Shown: positions 1 to 6,444 of the stretch, one piece after another
Layout of the letters: every line of letters begins with the position of its first letter
Numbering within the stretch: the stretch's first letter is position 1
Origin: an uncultured Jannaschia sp.
Lineage (GTDB): Bacteria > Pseudomonadota > Alphaproteobacteria > Rhodobacterales > Rhodobacteraceae
Direction of reading: 5' to 3'
DNA length: 7,359 nucleotides
NCBI GenBank assembly: GCA_937916365.1
Contig: CALFSY010000233.1
Coordinates: forward strand, 1-7,359
Position numbers and translations under genes: made by a program
Notes under the pieces: model-generated
The model's input: the letters and a program-made list of their open reading frames with translations, nothing else
Told to the model about the DNA's origin: nothing
Database searches by the model: none

Positions 1-160
1 CGGTTTGGCTCATCTGTGTCCATGTTGCAATTTCTTCGATGGAGCGTAGGCATCCGGTGCACAATCGTGTTTCGGGGTGAATAACGCAGATGTTTATGCA
101 CGGGCTGTCGATGTCGTGCCTACGCCAAATCGTGTCGGTTTGTTGTGTATCTTTGGTCAT
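1..160 (-). CDS. DUF1289 domain protein, N-terminal part (cut by window edge)
   Basis: The reverse strand reads an open frame from an ATG at 160 to the left edge, 53 codons, with the C-terminus missing. Residues 19-51 match the pattern I know for DUF1289: SPCINIC, then a Cys pair (LCTGC), then R-S-I-E-E-I-A-T-W. The four cysteines are C21, C25, C34 and C37 (CxxxC-x8-CxxC), which suggests metal or Fe-S binding, although the family's function is not established. The ATG overlaps the ruvX stop as ATGA, so it is probably translated by coupling after ruvX. Small DUF1289 proteins often sit beside housekeeping genes in Alphaproteobacteria. I am confident of the family but assign no biochemical role. 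Confidence 0.85.
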   Translation of the reverse strand, partial: MTKDTQQTDTIWRRHDIDSPCINICVIHPETRLCTGCLRSIEEIATWTQMSQT

Positions 161-642
161 TGCGGGGCCTGTAAATGGTGCAATCGATCAAGTGCGCCTT
201 GCAAAATATAGCTCGCCGCCACGGCATCAACCACCTGGGCGCGGCGTTTTCGGGTCATATCCGCCGCAATTAGGGTTTTTTCCGCCGCAACAGTGCTAAG
301 CCGTTCATCCCAAAACATCAGGGGCAAATGACCCACCCCCCCAGTCTGTGTCAAGTTTTGGGCAAAAGCGCGGGTTGATTGGGCGCGCGGCCCTTCGCTA
401 CCATCCATATTGCGCGGTAACCCAAGCACCACACCACAAATGGCGCGTTCATCAATCACAGTCGAGAGGTGTGCCGCGTCTGCCGTGAATTTTGTGCGTT
501 TTATGATACCCAGGGCCGTGGCAATGGTGCGGCCTGTGTCCGAATACGCCATACCGATGGTTTTTGTGCCTAGATCAAGCCCCAAAAGCGCGCCGTGCGG
601 TTTTAAGACTGCGGCAAACCCTGTAAAATCGGTGCAGATCAT
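157..642 (-). CDS. ruvX: Putative pre-16S rRNA nuclease / Holliday junction resolvase-like protein RuvX (YqgF)
   Basis: This 161-residue protein has the usual size for YqgF/RuvX, an RNase H-like-fold cytoplasmic nuclease linked in other bacteria to 16S rRNA 5'-end maturation and earlier proposed as a Holliday junction resolvase. Visible motifs are GLDLGTKTIGMAYSD (21-35, with D23 as first acidic residue), VVLGLPRNMDGSEGPRA (71-87), FWDERLST (110-117, with E113) and VDAVAASYIL (138-147, with D139). The three acidic positions expected for the active site are therefore present. The start codon overlaps the ccmI stop (ATGA) and the stop overlaps the start of the DUF1289 gene, so all three are probably co-translated. 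About 20 residues precede the first beta strand, slightly long but still plausible. Confidence 0.93.
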   Translation of the reverse strand: MICTDFTGFAAVLKPHGALLGLDLGTKTIGMAYSDTGRTIATALGIIKRTKFTADAAHLSTVIDERAICGVVLGLPRNMDGSEGPRAQSTRAFAQNLTQTGGVGHLPLMFWDERLSTVAAEKTLIAADMTRKRRAQVVDAVAASYILQGALDRLHHLQAPQ

Positions 643-1880
643 TCTGCCACCTCGGCCAATGGGGCCACAGCTTGGTTAATCAATGCCAAGGCTTGGGGCG
701 TATCGGCAAAGATCACACGGGCCTCATCATAGGCGGTTTGGGCCGCTGCGCGTTGCCCCAACACCAGATAGGATTGAATTAGGCGGGCCCAATCCTCGGG
801 CGGGCCGCCCTCAGCGCCCAAACGTTGGGCCAATCCTTCGACCATATTTTCAATCATGGCAAGGCGATCCTCGGGCAGCATATCTTGCGCGGCAATCACA
901 TCGGCCTGCGAAGGGCCCAAAGCGGTGGCGCGGCGTTGGGGCAGATCCCCCAAACGCACGGGCGCCCCCGCAAGACGGGCCACATCCTCAATCTGTAAGA
1001 CAATCGGATCAACCCAGGGATCATCGACGGTGGAATCGGCCAGCAGAGCCTGCCAAATCGGTAAGGCACGGTCGGGGCGCCCCTGTTGGGCGAACATAAG
1101 ACCCTGATAGTAGCGCCCCGTGGCGTCATAGGGGGAAAGGGCCAACCCCATTGCCAGGGCATTTTCGGCCTCTGGCGATACATAACCGCCGGCAGCTAAA
1201 ATCATCATTTCCGCATGGTCAATATGGTGACGGCCTGTTGCGGTATCCCCCAGTTGGGTAATCAAATGCGCCTGCGCCTGATGTGCCGCCTGAAAATTGC
1301 CCAATGCCGCCTCTGATATTGCTAACAGGGTTAGGCCCTGGGTATCGGTTGGCCGTTCGGCGACGATGTCGCGCAACCGTGCCACCAGCGCCGCTTGCGT
1401 GGCATCATCTTCTGGGGCGGCTTGACGGAATGGAATTTGGGCCTCTGCGGTGTCTTGCGACGGACGGATGGCGCGCGCCTCTTCAACCATGGTAATGCGG
1501 TGCTGCAAGGGTAGGTCGCGATACCCCGGGGCGCCAATGGCCATGTAAATCACAAAAGCGCCACCAAGCATCACGGCCCCTGCCCCACCAATCACCGGTA
1601 GATCCCAAATGCTGCGTCTAAATTCGACCCTAGGTGCCGCGTGAATGTCTTGGTCAGATGCCAAAATGCGGCGGGCGATTTCTGTTTTAACGCGCGTGGC
1701 TTCCTCTACTGTAACGACGCCGCGTGCCACATCACGGTCAAGATGTTTAAGTTGATCGCGGTAAACCCGTATGTCGTGAGCGGCCGCAGGTGTTATCGTA
1801 TCCCTAGGTCGCAGGTAAGCAGCCAACAAAACAAAGGCCACCATTGCCGAAACGCCAATCGCCGCAATCCAAAAGGCCAT
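639..1880 (-). CDS. ccmI: c-type cytochrome biogenesis protein CcmI
   Basis: CcmI is an inner-membrane protein of the System I cytochrome c maturation pathway. It binds apocytochromes and presents them to the haem ligation complex. I start it at 1880 (413 residues, MAFWIAAIG), because CcmI proteins normally begin at the first membrane helix and a G-rich GGGGG stretch precedes this ATG. A longer in-frame start at 1928 would add 16 polar residues. From the chosen start, a first membrane helix spans about 2-23. A cytoplasmic loop follows, with VYRDQLKHLDRDVARG (about 39-54), typical of the family. A second helix spans about 94-115 and is followed by GAPGYRDLPLQ. The remainder is a periplasmic TPR-like region from about 159 to the end, rich in helical A/L/Y repeats. 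It overlaps ruvX by 4 bases and follows the atp operon terminator, so it probably has its own promoter between about 1900 and 2040. I could not identify that promoter with confidence. Confidence 0.92.
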   Translation of the reverse strand: MAFWIAAIGVSAMVAFVLLAAYLRPRDTITPAAAHDIRVYRDQLKHLDRDVARGVVTVEEATRVKTEIARRILASDQDIHAAPRVEFRRSIWDLPVIGGAGAVMLGGAFVIYMAIGAPGYRDLPLQHRITMVEEARAIRPSQDTAEAQIPFRQAAPEDDATQAALVARLRDIVAERPTDTQGLTLLAISEAALGNFQAAHQAQAHLITQLGDTATGRHHIDHAEMMILAAGGYVSPEAENALAMGLALSPYDATGRYYQGLMFAQQGRPDRALPIWQALLADSTVDDPWVDPIVLQIEDVARLAGAPVRLGDLPQRRATALGPSQADVIAAQDMLPEDRLAMIENMVEGLAQRLGAEGGPPEDWARLIQSYLVLGQRAAAQTAYDEARVIFADTPQALALINQAVAPLAEVAE

Positions 1881-2043
1881 GGATACCCCCAAATTATGTA
1901 TCCTCACTCCAAGCCGATAAAATGGCATGAACGGATAAAAAACCCAATCGCAGCATTGTGTATCCTAAATTACCACGCACGGCACCGATAGAACTGATAC
2001 ACCTAACCCCTTGGGTTCAATTTAACAGGTTTATGTCCGAATC

Positions 2044-2065
2044 AAAAACGTGCCTGCCCGCACAT
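2044..2065 (-). terminator. Rho-independent terminator of the atp operon
   Basis: On the minus strand, 26 bases after the atpF stop, the arms ATGTGC and GCACGT form a 6-bp stem (one G-U pair) around the loop GGGCAG, and a run of T's (2044-2048) follows. The shape and position fit an intrinsic terminator separating the F0 operon from ccmI. The stem is short, so it may be leaky. Confidence 0.65.
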
Positions 2066-2090
2066 CCGGCGCCGTTAATATGATAAGGCC

Positions 2091-2681
2091 TTAATGCAGG
2101 CGCTGTTCCACCACACCAATCGCATCGTCGATGGTTTGCTGCGCAAAATCCGCAGGCATGTTTTCACGAATGGCCACAGCAACAGCGGCGATGGCCGTTT
2201 GGATCGCACGATCACGGACAACATGCAGCGCCTTTTCCTCGGCATTGATGATTTGTTCCTCGGCGGTCTGCAAACGACGGGCAATCGTATGTTGCAGATC
2301 AAGTTTTGCTTGGTCGGCGACGGCCTGTGCATCGGCGCGGGCGGCGGCAACAATACGCGCGGATTGATCGGCGACCTCGCGCTGTTTGCGTTCATAGGAT
2401 GCCAACATTGCTTGTGCCTCTTCCCGTATGGATCGCGCCTCTTCAAGGTCGGCTTTTATGGTATCGGCCCGTTGGTCCAACATTTTTCCCAACATATTGG
2501 GAATGTTGAAATAAAACAAAATCGCAAGAAATAGTAAAAATCCGATCAATACGACAAAATCGGTATTAAAAAGCGAGGTAAAGTCATACCCCGGTGCATA
2601 GTCTGCGCCACCGTCCTGATCGCCATGGGCAGGGAACGCAAGCGATATAAAAAGGAAGCTAAAGAAAGTTTTCGTTTTCAT
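2091..2681 (-). CDS. atpF: F0F1 ATP synthase subunit b
   Basis: Subunit b is part of the peripheral stalk that holds the F1 alpha3beta3 head against the membrane motor. The 196-residue protein starts with a signal-like stretch (1-20, MKTKTFF... ending AHG), then a short polar segment. The motif LFNTDFVVLIGF follows, with a single membrane helix at about 42-59, and then a long charged Ala/Glu/Gln/Arg-rich helix to the end that should form the coiled coil. The N-terminal signal-like sequence before the true anchor is, from memory, common in rhodobacterial AtpF. Its ATG overlaps the atpF' stop (ATGA at 2678-2681), which points to translational coupling and 1:1 production of b and b'. It is the last gene of the operon and is followed by a terminator. 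Confidence 0.95.
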   Translation of the reverse strand: MKTKTFFSFLFISLAFPAHGDQDGGADYAPGYDFTSLFNTDFVVLIGFLLFLAILFYFNIPNMLGKMLDQRADTIKADLEEARSIREEAQAMLASYERKQREVADQSARIVAAARADAQAVADQAKLDLQHTIARRLQTAEEQIINAEEKALHVVRDRAIQTAIAAVAVAIRENMPADFAQQTIDDAIGVVEQRLH

Positions 2682-3232
2682 GACGTGCGTTCCTTTGCGG
2701 CCTGTTGTGCAACGGCATTTGCAAGTGCGGCGGTATCTATCGACTGTCCGGGGGCCACAGACATAACAATATCGGCGGCGATATTGTGCGCCACATCCTC
2801 GACACTTCGCTGTGCGTTTGCATTAATTTCTGCGATGCGCACCTGGCTCTGGGCGGTTTTTGCGGCAATGTCTTCATCGGCTTTGGCGATGGCGGCGTTT
2901 AGATCCGATTGAATGGTGGCGCGCGTTTCTTCGGCTATTTTTGATGCTTTGGCACGCGCATCGGCCAGTGCCTTTTCATATGCCTCTTCGGCTTCACCCG
3001 CCTTACGTTTGAAATCTTCGGCGGCGGCAAGATCGTTGTGCAGTGTCCCGTTGCGTTCTGCCAAAACCGCCGAAATGCGTGGCAAGGCAACGCGCGTCAG
3101 AATAAAATAGATTACAATAAGAGTTACGATCAGCCAAAAAATTTGATTTGGAAATGTCGCGAAATCAAGCTGCGGCATCCCAGGGCTTGCGCCATGCGCT
3201 GCATCGGTTACACCATGGGCGTCTTCGTCCAT
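2678..3232 (-). CDS. atpX: F0F1 ATP synthase subunit b' (second stalk subunit)
   Basis: Photosynthetic and many other Alphaproteobacteria use a b/b' heterodimer in the peripheral stalk instead of a b homodimer, and this is the b' chain (184 residues). After a polar, His/Asp-containing N-terminus comes the family signature PQLDFATFPNQIFWL (20-34), a membrane helix at about 29-48, and PRISAVLAER. A long heptad-like helix rich in Ala, Glu, Lys and Asp follows. A clear Shine-Dalgarno AAGGAG lies 6 bases before the ATG at 3232 and fixes the start. It is separated from atpE by an 88-base gap containing a long stem-loop, and overlaps atpF by 4 bases. The gene is also called atpF', atpF2 or atpG. Confidence 0.94.
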   Translation of the reverse strand: MDEDAHGVTDAAHGASPGMPQLDFATFPNQIFWLIVTLIVIYFILTRVALPRISAVLAERNGTLHNDLAAAEDFKRKAGEAEEAYEKALADARAKASKIAEETRATIQSDLNAAIAKADEDIAAKTAQSQVRIAEINANAQRSVEDVAHNIAADIVMSVAPGQSIDTAALANAVAQQAAKERTS

Positions 3233-3260
3233 GCGTTTCTCCTTAAATGCTTAATGTTAA

Positions 3261-3301
3261 CCCACCCCGAAATTTACAAACATTGCAAATGCCGCGGTGG
3301 G
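3261..3301 (-). promoter_or_regulatory. Long intercistronic stem-loop between atpE and atpF'
   Basis: In the atp mRNA the outer arms CCCACC and GGTGGG pair, followed by a G-G mismatch, a 2-bp CG/CG step, a 2x2 internal loop, and then an inner 8-bp stem ATTTGCAA / TTGTAAAT (one G-U) closed by the triloop TGT. This makes 16 paired positions across 41 bases. It starts 19 bases after the atpE stop and ends 28 bases before the atpF' start. No T-run follows, so it is not a classical terminator. Such a structure could protect the 3' end of an atpE-containing transcript or partly attenuate read-through. The structure was worked out by eye. Confidence 0.6.
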
Positions 3302-3320
3302 ATTGTGCAAAAAGATTTGC

Positions 3321-3557
3321 TTACACAGCAAACATCAAAAGCAGGGCAACAAGGAATGCGAAAATGCCCAGCGCCTCAGCAAACGCGATACCAATAAACA
3401 GTGTGGCGGTTTGCCCAGCGGCGGCGGATGGATTGCGCAGCGCACCGGCCAAGAAATTACCGGCAACGTGGCCTACACCGATGGCCGCCGCGCCCGCGCC
3501 GATGGCGGCCAAACCCGCGCCGATGAATTGGCCCATTTGTGCGATATTGCCTTCCAT
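3321..3557 (-). CDS. atpE: F0F1 ATP synthase subunit c
   Basis: Subunit c is the hairpin proteolipid that oligomerises into the rotating c-ring and carries protons across the membrane. The 78 residues form two helices, about 10-37 and 50-76. The first is Gly/Ala-rich (GAGLAAIGAGAAAIGVG). They are joined by the polar loop L40-RNP (41-43). The proton-binding carboxylate is E61 in IAFAEALGIF, a Glu as in other Alphaproteobacteria where E. coli has Asp. I saw no extra ion-binding pattern indicating a sodium enzyme, so proton coupling is likely. A strong Shine-Dalgarno AAGGAG lies 8 bases before the ATG, fitting the high synthesis rate required for a multi-copy subunit. Stem-loops lie on both sides of the gene. 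Confidence 0.97.
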   Translation of the reverse strand: MEGNIAQMGQFIGAGLAAIGAGAAAIGVGHVAGNFLAGALRNPSAAAGQTATLFIGIAFAEALGIFAFLVALLLMFAV

Positions 3558-3595
3558 TGTTGTATCTCCTTACGTTGGAAGCCTTTGAATACGAA

Positions 3596-3621
3596 CGGCC
3601 CGAAACCTGTTGTAGGGGCCG
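3596..3621 (-). promoter_or_regulatory. Intercistronic stem-loop between atpB and atpE
   Basis: Three bases after the atpB stop codon the mRNA contains the perfect 6-bp GC-rich arms CGGCCC and GGGCCG with a 14-base loop. It lies about 26 bases upstream of the atpE Shine-Dalgarno. No T-run follows. It may act as an RNA-processing or decay barrier that marks the 5' end of a stable atpE transcript. Role inferred only from position. Confidence 0.5.
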
Positions 3622-3624
3622 ATG

Positions 3625-4479
3625 TTAGTGATGTGGATGAAGCGCATCTTTAAGATAGACGCAGGTTAAGATGGTGAACACATACGCCTGGATTGCGCTA
3701 ACCAATACCTCAAGCCCATAGATTGCGACGATGCCAAAAATTGGCGCAAACCCTGCGACCCCCAAGGCACCGGCAAATCCGGCAAATACCTTTAGCACGG
3801 CATGGCCAGCCATAAGATTGCCCGCCAAACGGATAGAGTGGCTAACCGGGCGCACGAAATATGAAATAACCTCGATCATTGCCAAGACCGGCCTAAGGAT
3901 CAGGGGGGCAGAGGTGACCCAAAAAAGTCCTAGAAATCCCGCGCCATTTTTGATGAAACCTATCGCCGTCACCGTTACAAACACCGCGCCTGCCAAAATC
4001 GCGGTCACCGCGATATGGGACGTTGTGGTGAAGCTCATCGGGATCAAACCTAAAAAATTGGCAAATAAGATAAAAAGGAACAATGTAAGAATATACGGGA
4101 AATAGGGCAGTGCGTCTTTACCAGCCACATCCTCAACCATTTTGCGCACAAATCCATGGACCAATTCGGCCATGGATTGGCTGCGTGAGGGGATGATCGC
4201 CCTACTACGTGTGCCCATGACTGTTAATGCAACCACGGCAAGCACTGTGAGTGCCATCCAAAACGTCGCATTCGTGATTGTCATCATACGCACAGCCCCA
4301 TCGTGGAACAGAGGCGCAATTTCAAATTGATCCATCGGGTGAATGGATAGCCCGCCGTCGTAATCATCGACGACGCCCAGAATGAACAAGATCGCCGCAA
4401 ATGCCAACAAAACATAGGCTATTGTGCGGCCAGTGCCGGTTTCCGTTGATTGCGAATGATGTGCGTCTGTTGTCGCCAC
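3625..4479 (-). CDS. atpB: F0F1 ATP synthase subunit a, with unusual N-terminal extension
   Basis: Subunit a forms the two proton half-channels beside the c-ring. The core is clear: HPMDQFEIAPLF (47-58), PYFPYILTLFLFILFANFLGLIPM (125-148), the TTTSHIAVT segment (151-159), and VSHSIRLAGNLMAGH (212-226) with the essential arginine at R217. A C-terminal helix follows with IQAYVFTIL (263-271). The length is 284 residues, whereas the rhodobacterial proteins I remember are about 250 and begin shortly before HPMDQF. The extra N-terminus (1-46) contains a hydrophobic stretch, about 19-37 (TIAYVLLAFAAILFILGVV). The start is a GTG at 4479, 12 bases after the atpI stop and preceded by a G-rich TAGGGGGG. 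An ATG at codon 49 would remove part of the conserved core, so the longer start is preferred. Confidence 0.94.
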   Translation of the reverse strand: MATTDAHHSQSTETGTGRTIAYVLLAFAAILFILGVVDDYDGGLSIHPMDQFEIAPLFHDGAVRMMTITNATFWMALTVLAVVALTVMGTRSRAIIPSRSQSMAELVHGFVRKMVEDVAGKDALPYFPYILTLFLFILFANFLGLIPMSFTTTSHIAVTAILAGAVFVTVTAIGFIKNGAGFLGLFWVTSAPLILRPVLAMIEVISYFVRPVSHSIRLAGNLMAGHAVLKVFAGFAGALGVAGFAPIFGIVAIYGLEVLVSAIQAYVFTILTCVYLKDALHPHH

Positions 4480-4491
4480 GAAATGGCCCCC

Positions 4492-4830
4492 CTACATCCG
4501 TTCGGTGTCAGGGGCAGACCCCGCCACATTTTGCGCTTTGCGCTGAATCTCTTCGGCGGACCGGATCATTGTTTTTATCCCTGCAATAAATCCTAACACC
4601 GTGAATACCACCATCAACCAGGGTCGCGTATTAAGCACAGCATCTAATCCAAACCCGATCCCAAACCCAATGGCCAGCCCAGCCACCAATTCGATGACCA
4701 TCCGCCAGGCCAGTTGCGCCTGAGAATGGGCATTTTCCGCCGACCCCGCAGGGTCGCTTTGCGCCGATTTCAAGGCCGCAATTCGATCTTCCAGCGTTTT
4801 AAGTGGTCTGGGATCTGATGAATTGGTCAT
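4492..4830 (-). CDS. atpI: AtpI/AtpZ-type ATP synthase assembly protein
   Basis: This 112-residue protein opens the F0 operon. A polar N-terminus with LEDRIAALK (about 13-21) precedes two membrane helices, about 44-66 and 70-86. The first helix carries the Gly-rich ELVAGLAIGFGIGFGLD and the second PWLMVVFTVLGFIAGI, the pattern expected of the small AtpI/AtpZ family. Family members help assemble the c-ring or transport Mg2+/Ca2+ in some bacteria and are usually dispensable. The gene is 12 bases upstream of atpB. The ATG at 4830 has no obvious Shine-Dalgarno, which suggests modest translation compared with the other atp genes. A candidate promoter lies just upstream. Confidence 0.9.
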   Translation of the reverse strand: MTNSSDPRPLKTLEDRIAALKSAQSDPAGSAENAHSQAQLAWRMVIELVAGLAIGFGIGFGLDAVLNTRPWLMVVFTVLGFIAGIKTMIRSAEEIQRKAQNVAGSAPDTERM

Positions 4831-4863
4831 GCCATATCATTCGATCTTTGATATTTGTTGCAC

Positions 4864-4892
4864 TGAATACGTGAGCAACGGCGCAAAGTCAA
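4864..4892 (-). promoter_or_regulatory. Candidate sigma70-type promoter of the atp F0 operon
   Basis: On the minus strand a -35 box TTGACT (4887-4892) is followed, after exactly 17 bases, by TATTCA (4864-4869). Transcription would start near 4857 and leave a leader of about 27 bases before atpI. The DNA upstream of the -35 (about 4910-4950) is AT-rich and might act as an UP-like element. The call rests on box match, spacing and position only. Confidence 0.6.
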
Positions 4893-4952
4893 TGCACACT
4901 ACAAAGCATGAGTTGTATATCAAAATACTGAAATTAAAAAGTTTTATAAATG

Positions 4953-4962
4953 GTTTGCAAAC
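4953..4962. promoter_or_regulatory. Perfect 10-bp palindrome in the atpI/arsR divergent region
   Basis: GTTTGCAAAC is a perfect palindrome inside the 221-base region between the divergent atpI and arsR starts. It could be a half-site or operator for the neighbouring ArsR protein, but a single 10-bp palindrome is weak evidence. Apart from this, the atp promoter and a possible arsR promoter, I saw nothing else in the region. Confidence 0.2.
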
Positions 4963-5016
4963 ATATTGGGGTTGCGTTTCATCCTGCATTGTGGGTCTTA
5001 ACATTCAACTCTTTGG

Positions 5017-5048
5017 TTGACTTTTTTGGCCTTTGCCACACGCATACA
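5017..5048 (+). promoter_or_regulatory. Possible arsR promoter (weak -10)
   Basis: TTGACT (5017-5022) is a good -35 box. The -10 is poor: the best A/T-rich candidates (CATACA, 5043-5048) lie 18-20 bases away. If it is used, transcription would start at or within a few bases of the arsR ATG, giving a leaderless mRNA. That would agree with the lack of a Shine-Dalgarno there. Confidence 0.3.
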
Positions 5049-5051
5049 TCC

Positions 5052-5387
5052 ATGACCGATAAACTTGACGCCATATTTGCGGCCCTAGCAGATACTACGC
5101 GCCGTGCGATCCTGACCATGTTGTTAGAGGATGATATGGCCGTTACCGATATTGCCGCGCCCTTTACCATATCCTTGGCCGCCGTCTCAAAACATTTGGC
5201 CATTCTTGCATCTGCGGGTTTAATTTCTCAGGAAAAGCGGGGGCGTGTGAAATGGTGCAAGGTTAATCCTGACGCGTTGAAGGTAATCGCGGTTTGGATG
5301 CAAGGTTTTGGGCAATTCGATCCAATTCACCTAGACGCCTTTGAACAGTTTTTAGAACACGAACTTTGCGATGATTTCCCCACATAA
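5052..5387 (+). CDS. ArsR/SmtB-family winged-helix transcriptional regulator
   Basis: This is a small (111-residue) DNA-binding repressor-type protein. Residues 5-25 (LDAIFAALADTTRRAILTMLL) are the classical ArsR N-terminal helices. About 30-56 form the helix-turn-helix, with the recognition helix SLAAVSKHLAILASAG at 41-56. G56-LISQEKRGRVKWCKVNP is the beta wing. The metal-sensing ELCVCDL-type motif of ArsR/SmtB is absent. Only two cysteines occur (C69, C106) and they are not arranged as a known site. The sequence resembles the subgroup often paired with SRPBCC/AHSA1 proteins, but no such gene follows. I start at 5052 because the ALADTTRR core begins right after it. A frame extension to 4950 exists but is not conserved-looking. 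No Shine-Dalgarno precedes the ATG. The target is unknown; the divergent atp operon is the nearest candidate. Confidence 0.87.
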   Translation: MTDKLDAIFAALADTTRRAILTMLLEDDMAVTDIAAPFTISLAAVSKHLAILASAGLISQEKRGRVKWCKVNPDALKVIAVWMQGFGQFDPIHLDAFEQFLEHELCDDFPT

Positions 5388-5446
5388 AGAAAACAATGCC
5401 ACGTTATTAGAGATTATTTTCCAAGATACAGTGCGCCAGGCTGTTA

Positions 5447-6322
5447 TTAAACGGGCCAATCTTTGACCTTTTCCCTTAGGTGGCGCACAAAGGTTTGCAC
5501 CTTTGCCGTCCGGTGAATATCGACATGCGTGACCAGCCAAATTTGGGCGCGCCACTGTTCCATGGGGGGCAACATATCGACCAATGTTTGCGTTGGATCG
5601 GTATCCCAGTTTGGCACAAAACCGATGCCAGCCCCTTGAATCACGGCCTCTTTGGCCGCGCGCATACTTGAGGCACGCAAATAAATGGACTGTGCAGGCA
5701 CGGCATTGTTTAACCATTGGAAATGTGGCGCGCGCGGCGCATCTTCAACCGCCCCGATAAACCGATGTTGATATGCGTTTTCCAAGGTTAATGGCCCGAA
5801 ACGTTCAACATAATCGGGGCTGGCAACCAATCGTAACGACTGCGTGAAAAACGGCCGCACAATGTTATCGGGCTGATCGGGTGGTTTGCCCGCACGGATG
5901 GCCACGTGTGCCTCACCGTATTCCATGCGGAAAAGGCGTGTATCGCTTAGCAATCGCACGCGCAAATCGGCATGGCGATTTTGAAATGCGATAATCGCAG
6001 GCATCAAAAGAGGGCTTAACTCCTCCAACGATGTGACGATCAATTCACCCATGACATCGTCACCATGTCCTTTGATGCGGTGGGCCAACTGAATGAATTG
6101 GTCATTCGCTGCGCTGGCAGTTTTAAGCAAATCTTGCCCTGCTTCGGTCGGGGTGTATCCGCGTGCGTGGCGTTGAAACAATTTTGCCCCCAACCGCGCC
6201 TCAAGTGCATCAATATGGCGAATTACAGTTGCGTGATGCACACCTAGAATTTGCGCTGCCCCGGACACAGTACCAACCTGTGCCACATGGTATGCCGTGC
6301 GAATTTCATCCCAGTTATCCAT
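5447..6322 (-). CDS. LysR-family transcriptional regulator
   Basis: The 291-residue length is typical of LysR-type regulators. The N-terminal winged helix-turn-helix spans about 4-62: YHVAQVGTVSGAAQILGVHHATVIRHIDALEARLGAKLFQR, followed by GYTPTEAG (55-62). A linker helix follows to about 90. The rest is the periplasmic-binding-protein-like effector domain, with RPFFTQSLRLVASPDYVERFG in its middle and GAGIGFVPNWD near the end. The effector is unknown. It is divergent from azoR with 134 bases between the starts, an arrangement in which a LysR protein usually activates the divergent gene in response to a quinone-like or electrophilic compound and often represses itself. It converges with arsR across 59 bases in which I see no strong terminator. 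Several dyads cover its start codon. Confidence 0.93.
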   Translation of the reverse strand: MDNWDEIRTAYHVAQVGTVSGAAQILGVHHATVIRHIDALEARLGAKLFQRHARGYTPTEAGQDLLKTASAANDQFIQLAHRIKGHGDDVMGELIVTSLEELSPLLMPAIIAFQNRHADLRVRLLSDTRLFRMEYGEAHVAIRAGKPPDQPDNIVRPFFTQSLRLVASPDYVERFGPLTLENAYQHRFIGAVEDAPRAPHFQWLNNAVPAQSIYLRASSMRAAKEAVIQGAGIGFVPNWDTDPTQTLVDMLPPMEQWRAQIWLVTHVDIHRTAKVQTFVRHLREKVKDWPV

Positions 6323-6343
6323 TTTAATAACCCGTTATGGATA
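6316..6343. promoter_or_regulatory. Overlapping dyads at the lysR start: candidate autoregulatory operator
   Basis: TATCCAT (6316-6322, which contains the complement of the lysR ATG) and ATGGATA (6337-6343) form a 7-bp inverted repeat spaced by 14 bases. Inside it, ATAAC (6327-6331) and GTTAT (6334-6338) form a second perfect dyad around CC. Binding here would cover the lysR translation start. The element is assigned from symmetry and position only. Confidence 0.35.
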
Positions 6344-6392
6344 TGTGCAAATAAACACAGCTAAGCATCATTTTAGAAACACTATCCTTTAT

Positions 6393-6421
6393 TTCATGCT
6401 GTCTAATCATGGTTATATCAT
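6393..6421 (+). promoter_or_regulatory. Possible azoR promoter with overlapping imperfect palindrome
   Basis: TATCAT (6416-6421) is a good -10 box, and TTCATG (6393-6398) lies 17 bases upstream as a poor -35, as expected of an activator-dependent promoter. Between them TAATCATGGTTA (6404-6415) is a 12-bp palindrome with one mismatched pair, placed where a LysR protein could contact RNA polymerase. A start near 6428 would give a leader of about 29 bases. Confidence 0.3.
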
Positions 6422-6444
6422 CTGTGCAGTTCTACCCTATGACA

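Noticed and set aside
683..1099. Plus-strand frame of 138 codons antisense to ccmI
   Set aside because: The product is rich in Arg, Pro and Gly, typical of out-of-frame reading, and it opposes a clear CcmI gene.
1881..1928. Longer start for ccmI at 1928
   Set aside because: It adds 16 polar residues before the first membrane helix, whereas CcmI proteins normally begin at that helix.
2005..2017. Dyad AACCC-CTT-GGGTT upstream of ccmI as an operator or terminator
   Set aside because: Only 5 bp with a 3-base loop and no T-run; expected often by chance.
2094..2534. Plus-strand frame of 146 codons antisense to atpF
   Set aside because: It lies wholly within the well-supported atpF gene and has no recognisable domain.
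3247..3653. Plus-strand frames antisense to atpE
   Set aside because: Low-complexity Ala/Pro-rich shadows of the Gly/Ala-rich atpE coding sequence.
5388..5446. Terminator between the convergent arsR and lysR genes
   Set aside because: Only a 4-bp ACAG/CTGT stem without a T-run was found.
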